Shown: positions 49,790 to 58,993, counted from the first letter of the stretch. The stretch is DNA of 64,000 bases from Stieleria marina (GCA_007741555.1 CP036526.1:1364001-1428000), one strand, 5' to 3'. Notes: generated by a model from the letters alone, not told the origin. Made by a program: numbers and translations.

Positions 49790-50791
49790 ATGAACGACCT
49801 CCGACGAAGAGCCATTGCCGCAGCCGCTGCGTTGATTGCTCTGGCGATCGGTTTGTTGTTGATGCCGGTGCCCGCTGGCGGCCGGTTCTACAGCTCGTTG
49901 GGCGATTTATTTCATACGCCTTTGTTCTTTGGGCTGACGATCATCACGCTCTTGCTGCTGGAAAAAGTGAAGCCAGCGGGGCAGAATCGTCGCCGAGTTC
50001 TTTCGCGCTGTTGGATTTTGGGGCTATCGCTGTTTGTCTTTGGTGTCGGGATGGAACTGGTTCAGCACTTTGCAGGTCGAACCGCGGCGATTCACGATGC
50101 CGTTGCCAATGGCATGGGAGTGCTGATCGGCGCGTCGACTTTTTTGCTGATCAAGCGTGATGTGGTCTGGCCCGGCAACCGACACGTTAAACGATGGTTC
50201 GTGGGAGCGGTGTTGGCAGCGCTCGTTGTGGCTTGGTCCGGTCCGATCGTGATGCTGATCGATCATCAAAAAATGCGTTCTGAGTTTCCAATGTTGTCAT
50301 CGTTCGATTCCAAGGCTGAAATCAGTCGTTGGTATTTTCGCGAAAGTTCCGCGAAGCTGACCGAATCGGGAGCCACCGACGGCAGCTACGCGATGCTTGT
50401 GACGTTTCCTCAGGATCAATCCAGCGTCACGCTGGTTGAAATGAACGCTGACTGGACCGACGTCGAATCGTTGCAGATGGATTTGCTATTCCCCGGCAGG
50501 CCGGATGGTCAGCAAGCTATTGACGGTCAGGAACCTGAGGAATTGATGGTCCTCTTGAGCGTGGTTGATCGGCACCACAAGAACTATGTGACCGACTTGT
50601 TTGAAAAGCCCTGGACGCTTCGGCGGGGCAAAGTCGAACACATCACCATCACTCGCGATGAGATTCTCAGTGGTCCACGAGATCGGGAAATGGACCTTTC
50701 TCAGATTCGCTATGTCACGGTGGGACTGAAAGATCGTGCGGCGCCGGTCGAGATCATCATCGACGCGGTTCGTCTGACACTTCGGGATTAA
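49790..50791 (+). CDS. VanZ-like membrane protein with extracytoplasmic beta domain
   Basis: 333 residues. Four membrane helices at about 9-26, 42-60, 75-92 and 138-158, with the VanZ pattern FHTPLFFGLTIITLLLL and FGVGMELVQHFAGRTAAIHDAVANGMGV. From about 170 to the end there is a soluble beta-rich region (FDSKAEISRWYFRESSAKLTE, MDLSQIRYVTVGLKDRAAPVEIIIDAV) like a carbohydrate-binding sandwich. VanZ gives low-level teicoplanin resistance in enterococci, but most VanZ-fold proteins have unknown roles. The next gene follows after 98 bases on the same strand. Confidence 0.85.
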   Translation: MNDLRRRAIAAAAALIALAIGLLLMPVPAGGRFYSSLGDLFHTPLFFGLTIITLLLLEKVKPAGQNRRRVLSRCWILGLSLFVFGVGMELVQHFAGRTAAIHDAVANGMGVLIGASTFLLIKRDVVWPGNRHVKRWFVGAVLAALVVAWSGPIVMLIDHQKMRSEFPMLSSFDSKAEISRWYFRESSAKLTESGATDGSYAMLVTFPQDQSSVTLVEMNADWTDVESLQMDLLFPGRPDGQQAIDGQEPEELMVLLSVVDRHHKNYVTDLFEKPWTLRRGKVEHITITRDEILSGPRDREMDLSQIRYVTVGLKDRAAPVEIIIDAVRLTLRD

Positions 50792-50889
50792 AGCCAGCGG
50801 ACTGCGAGGAATGCCGCAAAGACGTTAGACTCTCTGGCGTCGCCGATGCGGTTTTTCGCAAGGCATTTGTTTTATGCTCTGGTCTATCT

Positions 50890-52116
50890 ATGAAACGCAC
50901 AACGATTCTCTTCTGTGTCGTGCTTCTGTTCGCTTTGCTTTGCCCATCCGATGCGTTGGCAGCGGGTGTTGCTGCGACAGGAGACGCGGAAGGCTCCGGC
51001 AATCCGACCGATCTATTCCTCTGCGTACTCTACGCTGCGATCGCCCTGCTCTTTTCGTCGCTGTGCTCGGTGGCCGAAGCGGTTTTACTGAGCGTTTCGC
51101 CGTCCTACGTCGCTAATTTGGAAAGCAGCGGTCAAAAGGACGCAAAGCGAATCAAGCACGTGAAGTCGAACGTGGATCGTTCGCTGGCCGCGATTTTGAC
51201 GCTCAACACAATCGCTCACACGATCGGCTCCGGTGGTGCAGGTGCGTACGCGGCCAAGTACTGGGGTGCCGGCGCGGTGGGCATCGCCATGATCATCCTG
51301 ACGCTCTTGATCCTCTTTGTTTCAGAGATCATTCCCAAAACCATCGGCGCACTTTACTGGCGAGGTCTGGCGCCGCTGACGGCGCGATTCATTCAATTTC
51401 TGAGCTTCGTGCTGTACCCGTTTATTTTTGCATCCGAATTGATCACTCGTTGGTTGACCGGCGGGCACAGTCACCATGCGTTTAATCGCGCCGAGTTCGC
51501 GGCAATGGCCGAAATCGGCGCCGCCGGCGGGCATTTGGATGAAAAAGAATCTCGGATCTTGCGCAATCTGTTTCAATTTCCAGACCTGTGTGCCGAAGAC
51601 ATCATGACTCCCAGTACGGTGGTCTTTGCCTTGCAACAAGATCTGATGTCGCGACAAGTTTTGGAAAAACACGACAAGCTGTTCTTTTCACGCATCCCGA
51701 TCTTCGGTGAAAATCGTGACCAGATCAAAGGCTTCGTGCTGAAAACAGATTTGTTGATCGATGACATTCGCAACGGTGGTACGACGGCGCTAAAGGATTT
51801 TCCGAAACGCGAGTTGCGCGGCGTGCTCGATTCGACTCGTTTGAGCACCGTGCTTGAGAATCTGTTGGACAACCGCGAGCACATCTTGTTGGTGGTCGAC
51901 AAGTACGGTGGCATGGAGGGCGTCGTGACGTTGGAAGACGTTGTCGAAACGCTCATTGGCATCGAGATCGTTGACGAAGCCGATAGTGCGGTCGACATGC
52001 GCAAAGTCGCTCGGGAGAAATGGGCCCGACGAATGCAAAGTCTAGGCCTGGAAGTGGACACGCAGATCGCTCCGCCAACGGATGAGTCCAACACGGGTGA
52101 GTCCAACCAAGCCTAG
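50890..52116 (+). CDS. CNNM/DUF21 domain protein with CBS pair (hemolysin-like)
   Basis: 408 residues. A signal-like N-terminus is followed by a DUF21 transmembrane domain (about 40-190), including SSLCSVAEAVLLSVSPSYVANLE and LFVSEIIPKTIGALY. A CBS-domain pair lies at about 230-370 (EDIMTPSTVVFALQQD, HILLVVDKYGGMEGVVTLEDVVETLIG). The usual C-terminal CorC/HlyC domain is absent; the protein ends in a short polar tail instead. The family is linked to magnesium or other divalent metal transport; the designation hemolysin is historical. No ribosome binding site is clear. Confidence 0.93.
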   Translation: MKRTTILFCVVLLFALLCPSDALAAGVAATGDAEGSGNPTDLFLCVLYAAIALLFSSLCSVAEAVLLSVSPSYVANLESSGQKDAKRIKHVKSNVDRSLAAILTLNTIAHTIGSGGAGAYAAKYWGAGAVGIAMIILTLLILFVSEIIPKTIGALYWRGLAPLTARFIQFLSFVLYPFIFASELITRWLTGGHSHHAFNRAEFAAMAEIGAAGGHLDEKESRILRNLFQFPDLCAEDIMTPSTVVFALQQDLMSRQVLEKHDKLFFSRIPIFGENRDQIKGFVLKTDLLIDDIRNGGTTALKDFPKRELRGVLDSTRLSTVLENLLDNREHILLVVDKYGGMEGVVTLEDVVETLIGIEIVDEADSAVDMRKVAREKWARRMQSLGLEVDTQIAPPTDESNTGESNQA

Positions 52117-52190
52117 GGGCAACGCCAGTCGCTTTGCCAGGCATCCTTCGGACTGACTGCACTTTTCAGCAGCGTTACGATTCAACAATG

Positions 52191-52727
52191 CTAGGTGGAC
52201 ATCACTGCGATGAGGGCTCGGCAAAAATCTGGCAAATCGTCCGGTCGGCGGCTGCTTATGTGGTGACCGTCGACGACGACGGCCGCGTCTTGGTAGATGG
52301 CACCGGCGTTGACGAGGTCGTCTTTGATGCCGGGTGATCCGGTCACTTTGACGCCTCGGTAAACCCCAGCCGATATCGGGATCCAGCCACCATGACAAAT
52401 CGTTGCGATCGGTTTTTTGGCGGTGTCAAAGGCCGCTACTAGATCGAGAACCGTTTTGTCGCGGCGGAGTTTGTCGGGCATGAATCCGCCCGGGACGACC
52501 AGGGATTCGAAGTCCGAGTGACGCATCTGGTCGATGGCGGTGTCGCTGGTACAAGGATAGCCATGCTTGCCGTTGTAATGAGTGTCAGCTTGGGGGCCGG
52601 CGACCGTCACGGTTGCACCGGCTTCTTCGAGTCGAAGTTTGGGGTACCAGAGTTCCAAGTCTTCGTAGATCTCGCCGACCAAAATCAAGACGCGTTGGCC
52701 GGAGAGTGGCAAGTTGGGATCGGACAT
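52191..52727 (-). CDS. DJ-1/PfpI family protein
   Basis: 178 residues from the ATG at 52727; the frame runs open to 52835 into the PII gene and that part is not homologous. The nucleophile elbow is PIATICHGGW with C111 and H112, and E24 in IYEDLELWYP is in the right place for the family Glu. GSPGIKDDLVNAGAIY follows. The family covers glyoxalase/deglycase and protease-type members (YhbO/PfpI). The exact activity cannot be told from sequence. It lies 62 bases downstream of the PII gene on the same strand and may share its transcript. Confidence 0.93.
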   Translation of the reverse strand: MSDPNLPLSGQRVLILVGEIYEDLELWYPKLRLEEAGATVTVAGPQADTHYNGKHGYPCTSDTAIDQMRHSDFESLVVPGGFMPDKLRRDKTVLDLVAAFDTAKKPIATICHGGWIPISAGVYRGVKVTGSPGIKDDLVNAGAIYQDAAVVVDGHHISSRRPDDLPDFCRALIAVMST

Positions 52728-52789
52728 GGAGTGGCTACCGGCGGAGTTGGAAGGCAAAGGGTGGCGAGAGAATGGATTTGGCGAAAACG

Positions 52790-53137
52790 TCAAATCGCGT
52801 CGCTGCCGCGTTCGCCGGTACGGATGCGGACACAATCGTCCATTGGCAACACAAAGATCTTGCCGTCGCCAATTTCACCTGCTTCGCCCGAGCGGCCGCC
52901 TTCTAAGATGGCTTCGACGGTCGGCTGAACGAATTCTTCGTTGACTGCAATTTGCAATTGCACTTTACGCAGCAAGTTGACTGAGAATTCATGACCGCGG
53001 TAGACGCCGGTGTGGCCTTTCTGGCGACCAAATCCTTGGCAGTCGACGACGGTCAGACGGTGCACGTCCACGTCGGTCAGTGCTTTTTTGACCGCATCCA
53101 ACTTCGACGGCTGAATGATGGCGATGATTAGCTTCAT
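52790..53137 (-). CDS. Nitrogen regulatory protein P-II
   Basis: 115 residues from the ATG at 53137, close to the family length of 112. PII trimers bind ATP/ADP and 2-oxoglutarate and control nitrogen assimilation targets. Landmarks: KLIIAIIQPSKLDAVKKAL, GFGRQKGHTGVYRGHEF at the base of the T-loop, GEIGDGKIFVLPMDD and VRIRTGERG. The T-loop Tyr51 that GlnD uridylylates in proteobacteria is Phe here (RGHEF), and position 49 is His rather than Ser. So neither known covalent control applies. No amtB or glnA is adjacent. Confidence 0.97.
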   Translation of the reverse strand: MKLIIAIIQPSKLDAVKKALTDVDVHRLTVVDCQGFGRQKGHTGVYRGHEFSVNLLRKVQLQIAVNEEFVQPTVEAILEGGRSGEAGEIGDGKIFVLPMDDCVRIRTGERGSDAI

Positions 53138-53982
53138 GATCACGAAAAGCAGCGACGAGTTTCGGTACGGCCGAGTTTTAGGCAAACAGGACAACACTGT
53201 TTCCTACTGGACCGTCATACCGTAGCGAATCGTACTCAAAGGAAAAGAGCTGGCAAGAACTCTGACGATTCATTCGCGGGAATCAAATTCGGTTGAGCGG
53301 ATCCTGTCGCGAAAATACTTTCCGTTGGCACCAGTAGGCCCCTGTCACCCTTAACGATGAGTAAAAACCCCGACCCGAGCAGACGAGGCGGACGTCTACT
53401 CGAGCCGTATGGGGAATCTTCCGGCCCCGTGAGGGACCGAGAAGCCAGAAAGGCTTGGGATATCCTGCCAACCAGGTGCTCCGCCACCATCCGAAGGCGG
53501 CTCGGGTGATGGCGGAGCAATGGCAGGTAGATCATTGAGAGATTGAGTTTGGTAATTGATCTCTATGCAAGGAGGGTGCCAAACCACGTCGTGGGACGTT
53601 GGATTGGAACGCAAACACTGCATCGGTAAGGACTTAAAAAAATCGTTAGGTGGTCACGGGTCCGTTCATGCCAAACGAAATCCCATCTGGATGCATGAAC
53701 ACTGCGCATCTTTGAAGTACCCCCTGCGCATCTTTTAGGCACTGCGGTGAGGTGGCATCCGCAAGACTGCCATACGGCTCAAAGACGAAATGACGGCCGT
53801 CGATTTGAAACCGAGCGTGTCAGGAAGCTGCCAATGGGGCGTAGAGGCGGCATTCGCGCAGGCGTTTTTTGCGTCGTTTCTTCGCGCTGACCGTTCTTTT
53901 ATCCAAAGCCCTTGATCAACGGAGTGACATTCGACTGAATGTCACCAGAAGGACGTAACCGAGTTTGCCTGAACCGAAAAAA
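53138..53982. other. Intergenic region with structured GC-rich hairpin
   Basis: About 845 bases between PII and the first porin terminator. The notable element is a long hairpin at 53478-53518, listed separately. Open frames on both strands look spurious. No tRNA or riboswitch recognised. Confidence 0.5.
53478..53518. repeat. Long imperfect hairpin (REP-like)
   Basis: GCTCCGCCACCATCCG pairs with CGGGTGATGGCGGAGC around a nine-base loop, with one mismatch and one G:T pair. No T tract follows. It may be a dispersed extragenic palindrome, which only a genome-wide comparison can show. Confidence 0.45.
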
Positions 53983-54011
53983 GGCCGCCTTCCTGAATCA
54001 GGGAGGCGGCC
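53977..54011 (-). terminator. Rho-independent terminator after porin 1
   Basis: On the minus strand GGCCGCCTCCCTGA is followed by TTC and then TCAGGAAGGCGGCC-type complement and six T residues. It lies 30 bases past the stop of the first porin gene. Confidence 0.9.
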
Positions 54012-54041
54012 AAGCGGGAATCGATTCGAGCGGCAGTCGCT

Positions 54042-55628
54042 TTAGAAAGTGAAGATCGTGTCGATGCCGAACGTCGTTTGGCTGTCATCGGCGTCTTCCA
54101 AGATGGTGTTGTCCGCCAAGGCCAACGCATTCATGTCGCCATCGATCCAGTCCCATCGAATTTCGGGTCGGACAATTACATTGGCGTGTGGCTTGTAATT
54201 CAAACCAAGCGTAAGCGCGGTCACATCAAAGTCACCTGTCGCGACATTGGCTAGGCCAGCGGGGGCAGCGTCACCGTAGAAACCTTGGCTATCAGCACTG
54301 ACGTTCCACCATTCGTAACGGGCACCCAAGGACAGACAATCGTTGACGCTGTAGATCAGGTAGTTGTTCAAGCCGATGGTGTCGCGGACCGTTTCACCGG
54401 CGTTGTTCTCTGTATCGAGCAAATCACTTTGCATGATGTACTGCAATGAATCGGTCACGGCCAAGTCGGCTACCAGCGAGTGCATGTAGCCTTTTTCGAG
54501 CGTTCCGTTAGGACTGTCTGCAAAACGTCCGCCGGTCGAAGCGTAGGTCAGCGAAAGTTTGTCGGTCAGCGAAACCGACACGCCACCCAAGAATGAATCG
54601 CCATTGTCCTCGAATCCACTGTCCCAGCCCAACGTGTAGCCCCCATAAAAGGTCAGGTCTTCGCTGGCGGTCAACGTGGCAAGGACACCGGTGTGGGTGA
54701 ATGGCTCGCTGTTGTACATCGTGTAGGCATGCGAGTAGAAAAAGTTGTCCGGGGCTGTAACGACTTCCCAGCCAATGATGGTGAAGAAGTGCCCTGCTTT
54801 GACGGACAAGTTTCCATAAGCGGCTTCCATATACAATTGTGGCAATGCACTGCCGTAGATACCGTGATCCCAATCGTTGTCCCAATGGTTGTTGGCGATG
54901 CCAAATGACTGAGTGTCTTGTGCGTCCACGCCGTAGACATAGTCGATGCGTCCGCCCAAGCCCAGTCCGTTGGAGCCGTCGGCTTCTTTTTCTGCGTACA
55001 GCCAAGCCTGATGAACGTTGACTCGGTCAGCGTGCGAATTGAATAGCGGCAGATTCTTGGAGTGGTAACCGATTGATACCCAGCCACCGGCGGAAAGCCC
55101 ACAGGTTTCGCCGAACAGCGACAACGGGTCACCCAGGTTGCAACTGCCGCAACTTAGCGGGCAGCCACCGCCACATCCGCCACCAAAAGCGGAGCCACAG
55201 CCGACGCCCAGTTCACATCCGCATGACGGTACGCCGCAGCTTGGCTGAGCGCCACAACTTGGCCCCATTTCGCATGATGGCGCCGCTGCACAACCGGGGT
55301 CGTTGCATTGGGCGTTTCCACAACTTGGGAAACCGCCACCAAGGATGCCGCCTCCGACTACTCCACAGCTTGGCTCTGGAGCCACTTCCATCCCACAAGC
55401 CGGACCATCGACGCCGCAACCGGGCGACATATCGCACCCACAGTTGGGAGCCGCACTGCAGCAGTTCACTTGCGCGACACGGCCTTGCAGGCCTGCGACA
55501 GGAATCGCTTGCCGGACCTGGTATCGGTTGGATGCATGTTGGTACTGTGCTTGAGCAGAGTTTTGGGCGGTCAGGCCCGATGCAAAAGCTGTTAACAGCA
55601 AGGTTGCCGCTAGGTTGTGGAATTTCAT
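54042..55628 (-). CDS. BBP2-type outer membrane porin with Cys-rich N-terminal head (paralogue 1)
   Basis: 528 residues from the ATG at 55628, where MKFHNLAATLLLTAFASGLTAQ is a clean signal peptide; the frame extends to 55811 without one. Residues 56-177 contain 21 cysteines in Gly/Ala/Pro-rich sequence. A beta-barrel of the BBP2 (PF07642, formerly DUF1597) type follows from about 180, with GGWVSIGYHSKN, FTIIGWEVVTAPDNFFYSHA and FGGYTLGWDSGFEDNG-like strands, and ends TTFGIDTIFTF, a C-terminal Phe as in outer membrane barrels. It forms a channel in the outer membrane. The second porin lies upstream with the same layout. Confidence 0.92.
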   Translation of the reverse strand: MKFHNLAATLLLTAFASGLTAQNSAQAQYQHASNRYQVRQAIPVAGLQGRVAQVNCCSAAPNCGCDMSPGCGVDGPACGMEVAPEPSCGVVGGGILGGGFPSCGNAQCNDPGCAAAPSCEMGPSCGAQPSCGVPSCGCELGVGCGSAFGGGCGGGCPLSCGSCNLGDPLSLFGETCGLSAGGWVSIGYHSKNLPLFNSHADRVNVHQAWLYAEKEADGSNGLGLGGRIDYVYGVDAQDTQSFGIANNHWDNDWDHGIYGSALPQLYMEAAYGNLSVKAGHFFTIIGWEVVTAPDNFFYSHAYTMYNSEPFTHTGVLATLTASEDLTFYGGYTLGWDSGFEDNGDSFLGGVSVSLTDKLSLTYASTGGRFADSPNGTLEKGYMHSLVADLAVTDSLQYIMQSDLLDTENNAGETVRDTIGLNNYLIYSVNDCLSLGARYEWWNVSADSQGFYGDAAPAGLANVATGDFDVTALTLGLNYKPHANVIVRPEIRWDWIDGDMNALALADNTILEDADDSQTTFGIDTIFTF

Positions 55629-56032
55629 TTCGATTGCGTATCCAGTGATGGCGCGAGAAGTCGCGAAACATCCTGCACGAAAGGCAAGCGTCCGGACGGA
55701 ACAATTAGGGTTCGTAATTGCTTCCATGCACACGCCGCCATCTGCTCGTCCGCCGTGGGTTTCCCGCGTTGCCGCAGGACCCCGCAAGGGCGTGAGGTGA
55801 CATCGAACCAATTACATCATGCCTTATCGGGCCAGATAATCCGAAACATCCACACAACATGTACAACCCGCAGAGTCGTTTTGATCGAAATAGCCTTCGG
55901 CTGTTAATCCGTGCCGGTTAGGTTGACTCTCCGCAGCAAACACGAAAAAACCCCCTTTGCTACCATTGGCAACAAAGGGGGTTTAAGGTTCGTTTCGTCT
56001 TTCCCGGACGAACGTTTTAGCTGTGCTTCACC
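55629..56032. other. Intergenic region between the two porins
   Basis: About 404 bases. It holds the strong terminator of the upstream porin (55951-55981) and presumably the promoter of porin 1. Nothing else recognised. Confidence 0.55.
55945..55987 (-). terminator. Rho-independent terminator after porin 2
   Basis: CCCCCTTTG and CAAAGGGGG pair around a 13-base loop, with A and T runs on either side, so it works on both strands in principle. It lies 52 bases past the stop of porin 2. Confidence 0.93.
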
Positions 56033-57322
56033 TTAGAAAGTGAAGATCGTGTCGATGCCGAACGTGGTTTGATCATCGCCATCTTCCAAGCCAGTGATCT
56101 GATCGTCGTCCCAGTCCCAGCGGACTTCAGGGCGAACGATGACGTTGGCGTGTGGACGGTGGTTTACACCCAGGGTCAGGGCGTAGACATCGCTGTCACC
56201 CGTTCCGCCGAATTCAGCATTCCACCACTCGAAGCGTGCTCCGACAGAAGTGCAGTCGTTGATCGATTTGATCAAGTAGTTGTTGATACCAAAAGTATCG
56301 CGAACAGCCACTCCGTCACCGTCTTCGCTGCTCAGGTAGTCACTCTGGCCGATCCACTGCAAGCTGTCGGTGACAGCGTAGTCAGTGACGATCGAGTGCA
56401 TGTAGCCTTTCTCGACACCATTGAAACGAGCTTCGCCGAAGCGACCGATTGTCGTGGCGTAGGTCAAAGCAAGCTTGTCAGTCAAGGTTGCCGAGAATCC
56501 ACCCAAGAAGCAGTCGCCATTGTCGTTGAAACCACTGTCCCAACCGAATGTGTAACCACCCCAAACCGTCAGGTCATCGCTGGCGTTGTGAGTTGCCAAT
56601 ACACCGGTGTGTGTGAAGGGCTCGCTGTTGTACATAGTGTAAGCGTGGCTGTAGAAGAAGTTGTCCGGGGCGGTCACGACTTCCCAACCGATGATGGTGT
56701 AGAACTGTCCAATTTTTACGGAAGTGTCGCCGTAAGCAGCTTCGATGTATGCCTGTGGCAATGCGAAACCGTAGTCAGGTCCGTTGTCAAAACCATTATC
56801 CCATCCACGGTCTGCACCGAAGGATTGAGTGTCTTGGGAGTCAGTACCGTACATGGCGTCGAAACGACCACCAAAGCCAAGCCCATCGCTGCCGTCAGCT
56901 TCTTTCTCGATGTACATCCAAGCCTGGTGAACTTGGAATTCATCGGGACGACTGTTGAACAGGCCGTTGCCTTTGTCGTGATAACCCATCGACAACCAGC
57001 CACCAGCGGTCCAGCCACAGTGTTCGCCGAACAATGTCCAAGGGTCACCTAGATCGCAATCGCCCAAGCAGCTGCCACAGGCACTGTCGCAGCCGCTGTC
57101 GCAACCACCGTCACAGCTGTCGCCGCCTAGGCATCCAAGTCCAGCGAGTCCACCGACGCTTTCGCATCCGCAGGCTGGTTGTCCGCATCCGCAAGGCGCT
57201 GCTGCACAACTTGTGTCGGCACAGCCGGAGACCAATTGAATCGGTCCTTCCTGTGCCATTGCGTTTCCTGTGTAGCTAACGCAGGCAATTGCGGCGGCCA
57301 AAGCAATTTTCTTAAGATTCAT
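56033..57322 (-). CDS. BBP2-type outer membrane porin with Cys-rich N-terminal head (paralogue 2)
   Basis: 429 residues. Signal peptide about 1-24 (KKIALAAAIACVSYTGNAMAQ). Residues 34-102 carry 14 cysteines. The barrel from about 105 is strongly similar to porin 1 (GWEVVTAPDNFFYSHAYTMY is identical, and the end is again TTFGIDTIFTF). GGGAG-type ribosome binding site precedes the ATG. The pair probably arose by tandem duplication. Same inferred role as an outer membrane channel. Confidence 0.93.
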   Translation of the reverse strand: MNLKKIALAAAIACVSYTGNAMAQEGPIQLVSGCADTSCAAAPCGCGQPACGCESVGGLAGLGCLGGDSCDGGCDSGCDSACGSCLGDCDLGDPWTLFGEHCGWTAGGWLSMGYHDKGNGLFNSRPDEFQVHQAWMYIEKEADGSDGLGFGGRFDAMYGTDSQDTQSFGADRGWDNGFDNGPDYGFALPQAYIEAAYGDTSVKIGQFYTIIGWEVVTAPDNFFYSHAYTMYNSEPFTHTGVLATHNASDDLTVWGGYTFGWDSGFNDNGDCFLGGFSATLTDKLALTYATTIGRFGEARFNGVEKGYMHSIVTDYAVTDSLQWIGQSDYLSSEDGDGVAVRDTFGINNYLIKSINDCTSVGARFEWWNAEFGGTGDSDVYALTLGVNHRPHANVIVRPEVRWDWDDDQITGLEDGDDQTTFGIDTIFTF

Positions 57323-57887
57323 CGTTTTATTCGCTCCCGAATATCCGTATTGGGTTTAGTGTTTGATGTGAAGCACCGGCTACGACAACTCGTGTAGCCA
57401 ATCCAACAATGATGGACCGTGTGGTTGAAACGATGGAACTGATTTGTGAATCCGCCTGCCTGACTTCACAAAGCATTTCCAGTGCTTCCTTCCCGTACGG
57501 TGTTCAGCATCCTGATCCTTCCGTCAGGGTTTGATATCGGAGAACAGTTTTGCAATTGCAGCGAATTAATGCCAAAACGCTCTTTGTTTGCATCAATTAC
57601 TCGTCGGTCGTGCCGCCCAATCCTGTCGTAGCGACGGTACCGCTATCAACAGTGGCGTAGCCGCTGCCGCTGAGTAAAGGATTGTCGATTAGCTCAATGC
57701 TGCCGGTTTTTGCGGCCAAGATAGGGGCATGCGTTCACCTCTCTATGGCCGAGAATGAGCCGCCTACCCTTGAACGGGCGGTTGGTTCAAAATCAGCCCC
57801 TTCAAGCTAGACGGTTGTGCCGCATTTCGCGTGGCCATGAGCATTTTGAGACAGCGACGCTGTCCTCCTGAGATATTGAGAACACCA
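57323..57887. other. Intergenic region upstream of porin 2 and ftsY
   Basis: About 565 bases between divergent porin 2 and ftsY. Promoters of both should be here. A 40-codon minus-strand frame at 57597-57719 is listed separately. Confidence 0.5.
57597..57719 (-). other. Possible short ORF or gene remnant
   Basis: A minus-strand frame of 40 codons from a TTG, ending IDNPLLSGSGYATVDSGTVA plus TTGLGGTTDE and stop. It reads like coding sequence, but no good start or ribosome binding site is present and a stop lies just upstream. It may be the 3' end of a decayed gene. Confidence 0.2.
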
Positions 57888-58961
57888 ATGGCGTTTTGGC
57901 GATCCAAAAAGAAAAACGATTCTGCACCGGATGATTCCAGCGATTCCGAAGGATCCCGCGATGTCGCCGCGAGTGAACCGGCTGACGAAACGCCCCAGGT
58001 CTCCAAAGAAGTCGACGGCGCAGCGGAAAGCCAATCGCCCGGTGGCGGGCTCTTTTCCAAAATGCGTCAGAGTCTGCAGAAGACGCGCCGCGCACTCAAT
58101 ACCGATATCCGCGACCTCTTTAAGAGCGAAGGACGCTTGGTCGACGAGGATTTCCTGGGCGAGTTGTTTGCCCGATTGATTCGCACGGACATGGGAACCG
58201 GACCAGCGGAAACCATCCGCGATGATGTGGCCAAACGCTTTCGCGGTCGTGTCGTCCATTTGGAAGAAATTCTGGAAACGATCACCCAGCAGACTCAGTT
58301 GATGCTGCAACAAGAGTCGGCTGAGATTCAGATGTCCGAATCCAAACCGACCGTGATCCTGGTGGTGGGCGTCAACGGCAGTGGCAAAACGACTTCGATT
58401 GGCAAATTGGCAAACCACCTTTCCAAAGCCGGACACAAAATCGTCCTGGGCGCTGGCGATACCTTCCGCGCCGCCGCGGTGGAACAATTGACCATCTGGG
58501 CCGGCCGCATCGGCTGCGACATTGTCACTGGCAAACACGAAGCGGATCCGGCCAGTGTTGCCTTCCAAACCGTCGACAAAGCCGTCGAAATCGGAGCCGA
58601 CATCGCGATCATCGACACGGCGGGTCGTTTGCAAACACAAACGAACTTGATGCAAGAGCTTGATAAGATTCGCCGAGTGATCTCCAAGAAAGTCGACGAC
58701 GCGCCGCACGAAGTCCTATTAGTCTTGGATGCAACCGCAGGTCAAAACGCGATTAGCCAGGCGCGTGGATTTAGCGAAGCGGCGGGATGCACAGGCATAG
58801 TGTTGGCAAAACTAGATGGATCGGCCAAAGGCGGTGTGGTGCTGCCCATTCGTGAACAGTTTCAGTTGCCGGTCAAGTTTGTGGGGCTGGGCGAAGGCAT
58901 CGACGATATCGCTCAGTTCGATCCGGCAATGTTCGCAAAAGCTCTCTTTGCTCAATCCTAA
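57888..58961 (+). CDS. ftsY: Signal recognition particle receptor FtsY
   Basis: 357 residues from the ATG at 57888 (MAFWRSKKKN...); the frame extends 19 codons upstream with no sign of coding. An acidic A domain (about 10-55) precedes the NG domain. G1 is VVGVNGSGKTTSIGKLA, G2 is AGDTFRAAAVEQL, G3 is IIDTAGR, G4 is VLAKLDGSAKGG, and FVGLGEGIDDIAQFDP closes it. FtsY docks ribosome-bound SRP at the membrane to insert inner membrane proteins. miaE follows 32 bases later on the same strand, so the two are likely co-transcribed. Confidence 0.97.
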   Translation: MAFWRSKKKNDSAPDDSSDSEGSRDVAASEPADETPQVSKEVDGAAESQSPGGGLFSKMRQSLQKTRRALNTDIRDLFKSEGRLVDEDFLGELFARLIRTDMGTGPAETIRDDVAKRFRGRVVHLEEILETITQQTQLMLQQESAEIQMSESKPTVILVVGVNGSGKTTSIGKLANHLSKAGHKIVLGAGDTFRAAAVEQLTIWAGRIGCDIVTGKHEADPASVAFQTVDKAVEIGADIAIIDTAGRLQTQTNLMQELDKIRRVISKKVDDAPHEVLLVLDATAGQNAISQARGFSEAAGCTGIVLAKLDGSAKGGVVLPIREQFQLPVKFVGLGEGIDDIAQFDPAMFAKALFAQS

Positions 58962-58993
58962 CACTCGCTCGTTGCCTTCCTACTAGTTGTTCC

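Noticed and set aside
53236-53535. 99-codon minus-strand frame after PII
   Set aside because: It spans the GC-rich hairpin and has no coding character or start signal.
56069-57052. 327-codon plus-strand frame inside porin 2
   Set aside because: Antisense to a clear outer membrane porin with signal peptide and terminal Phe.
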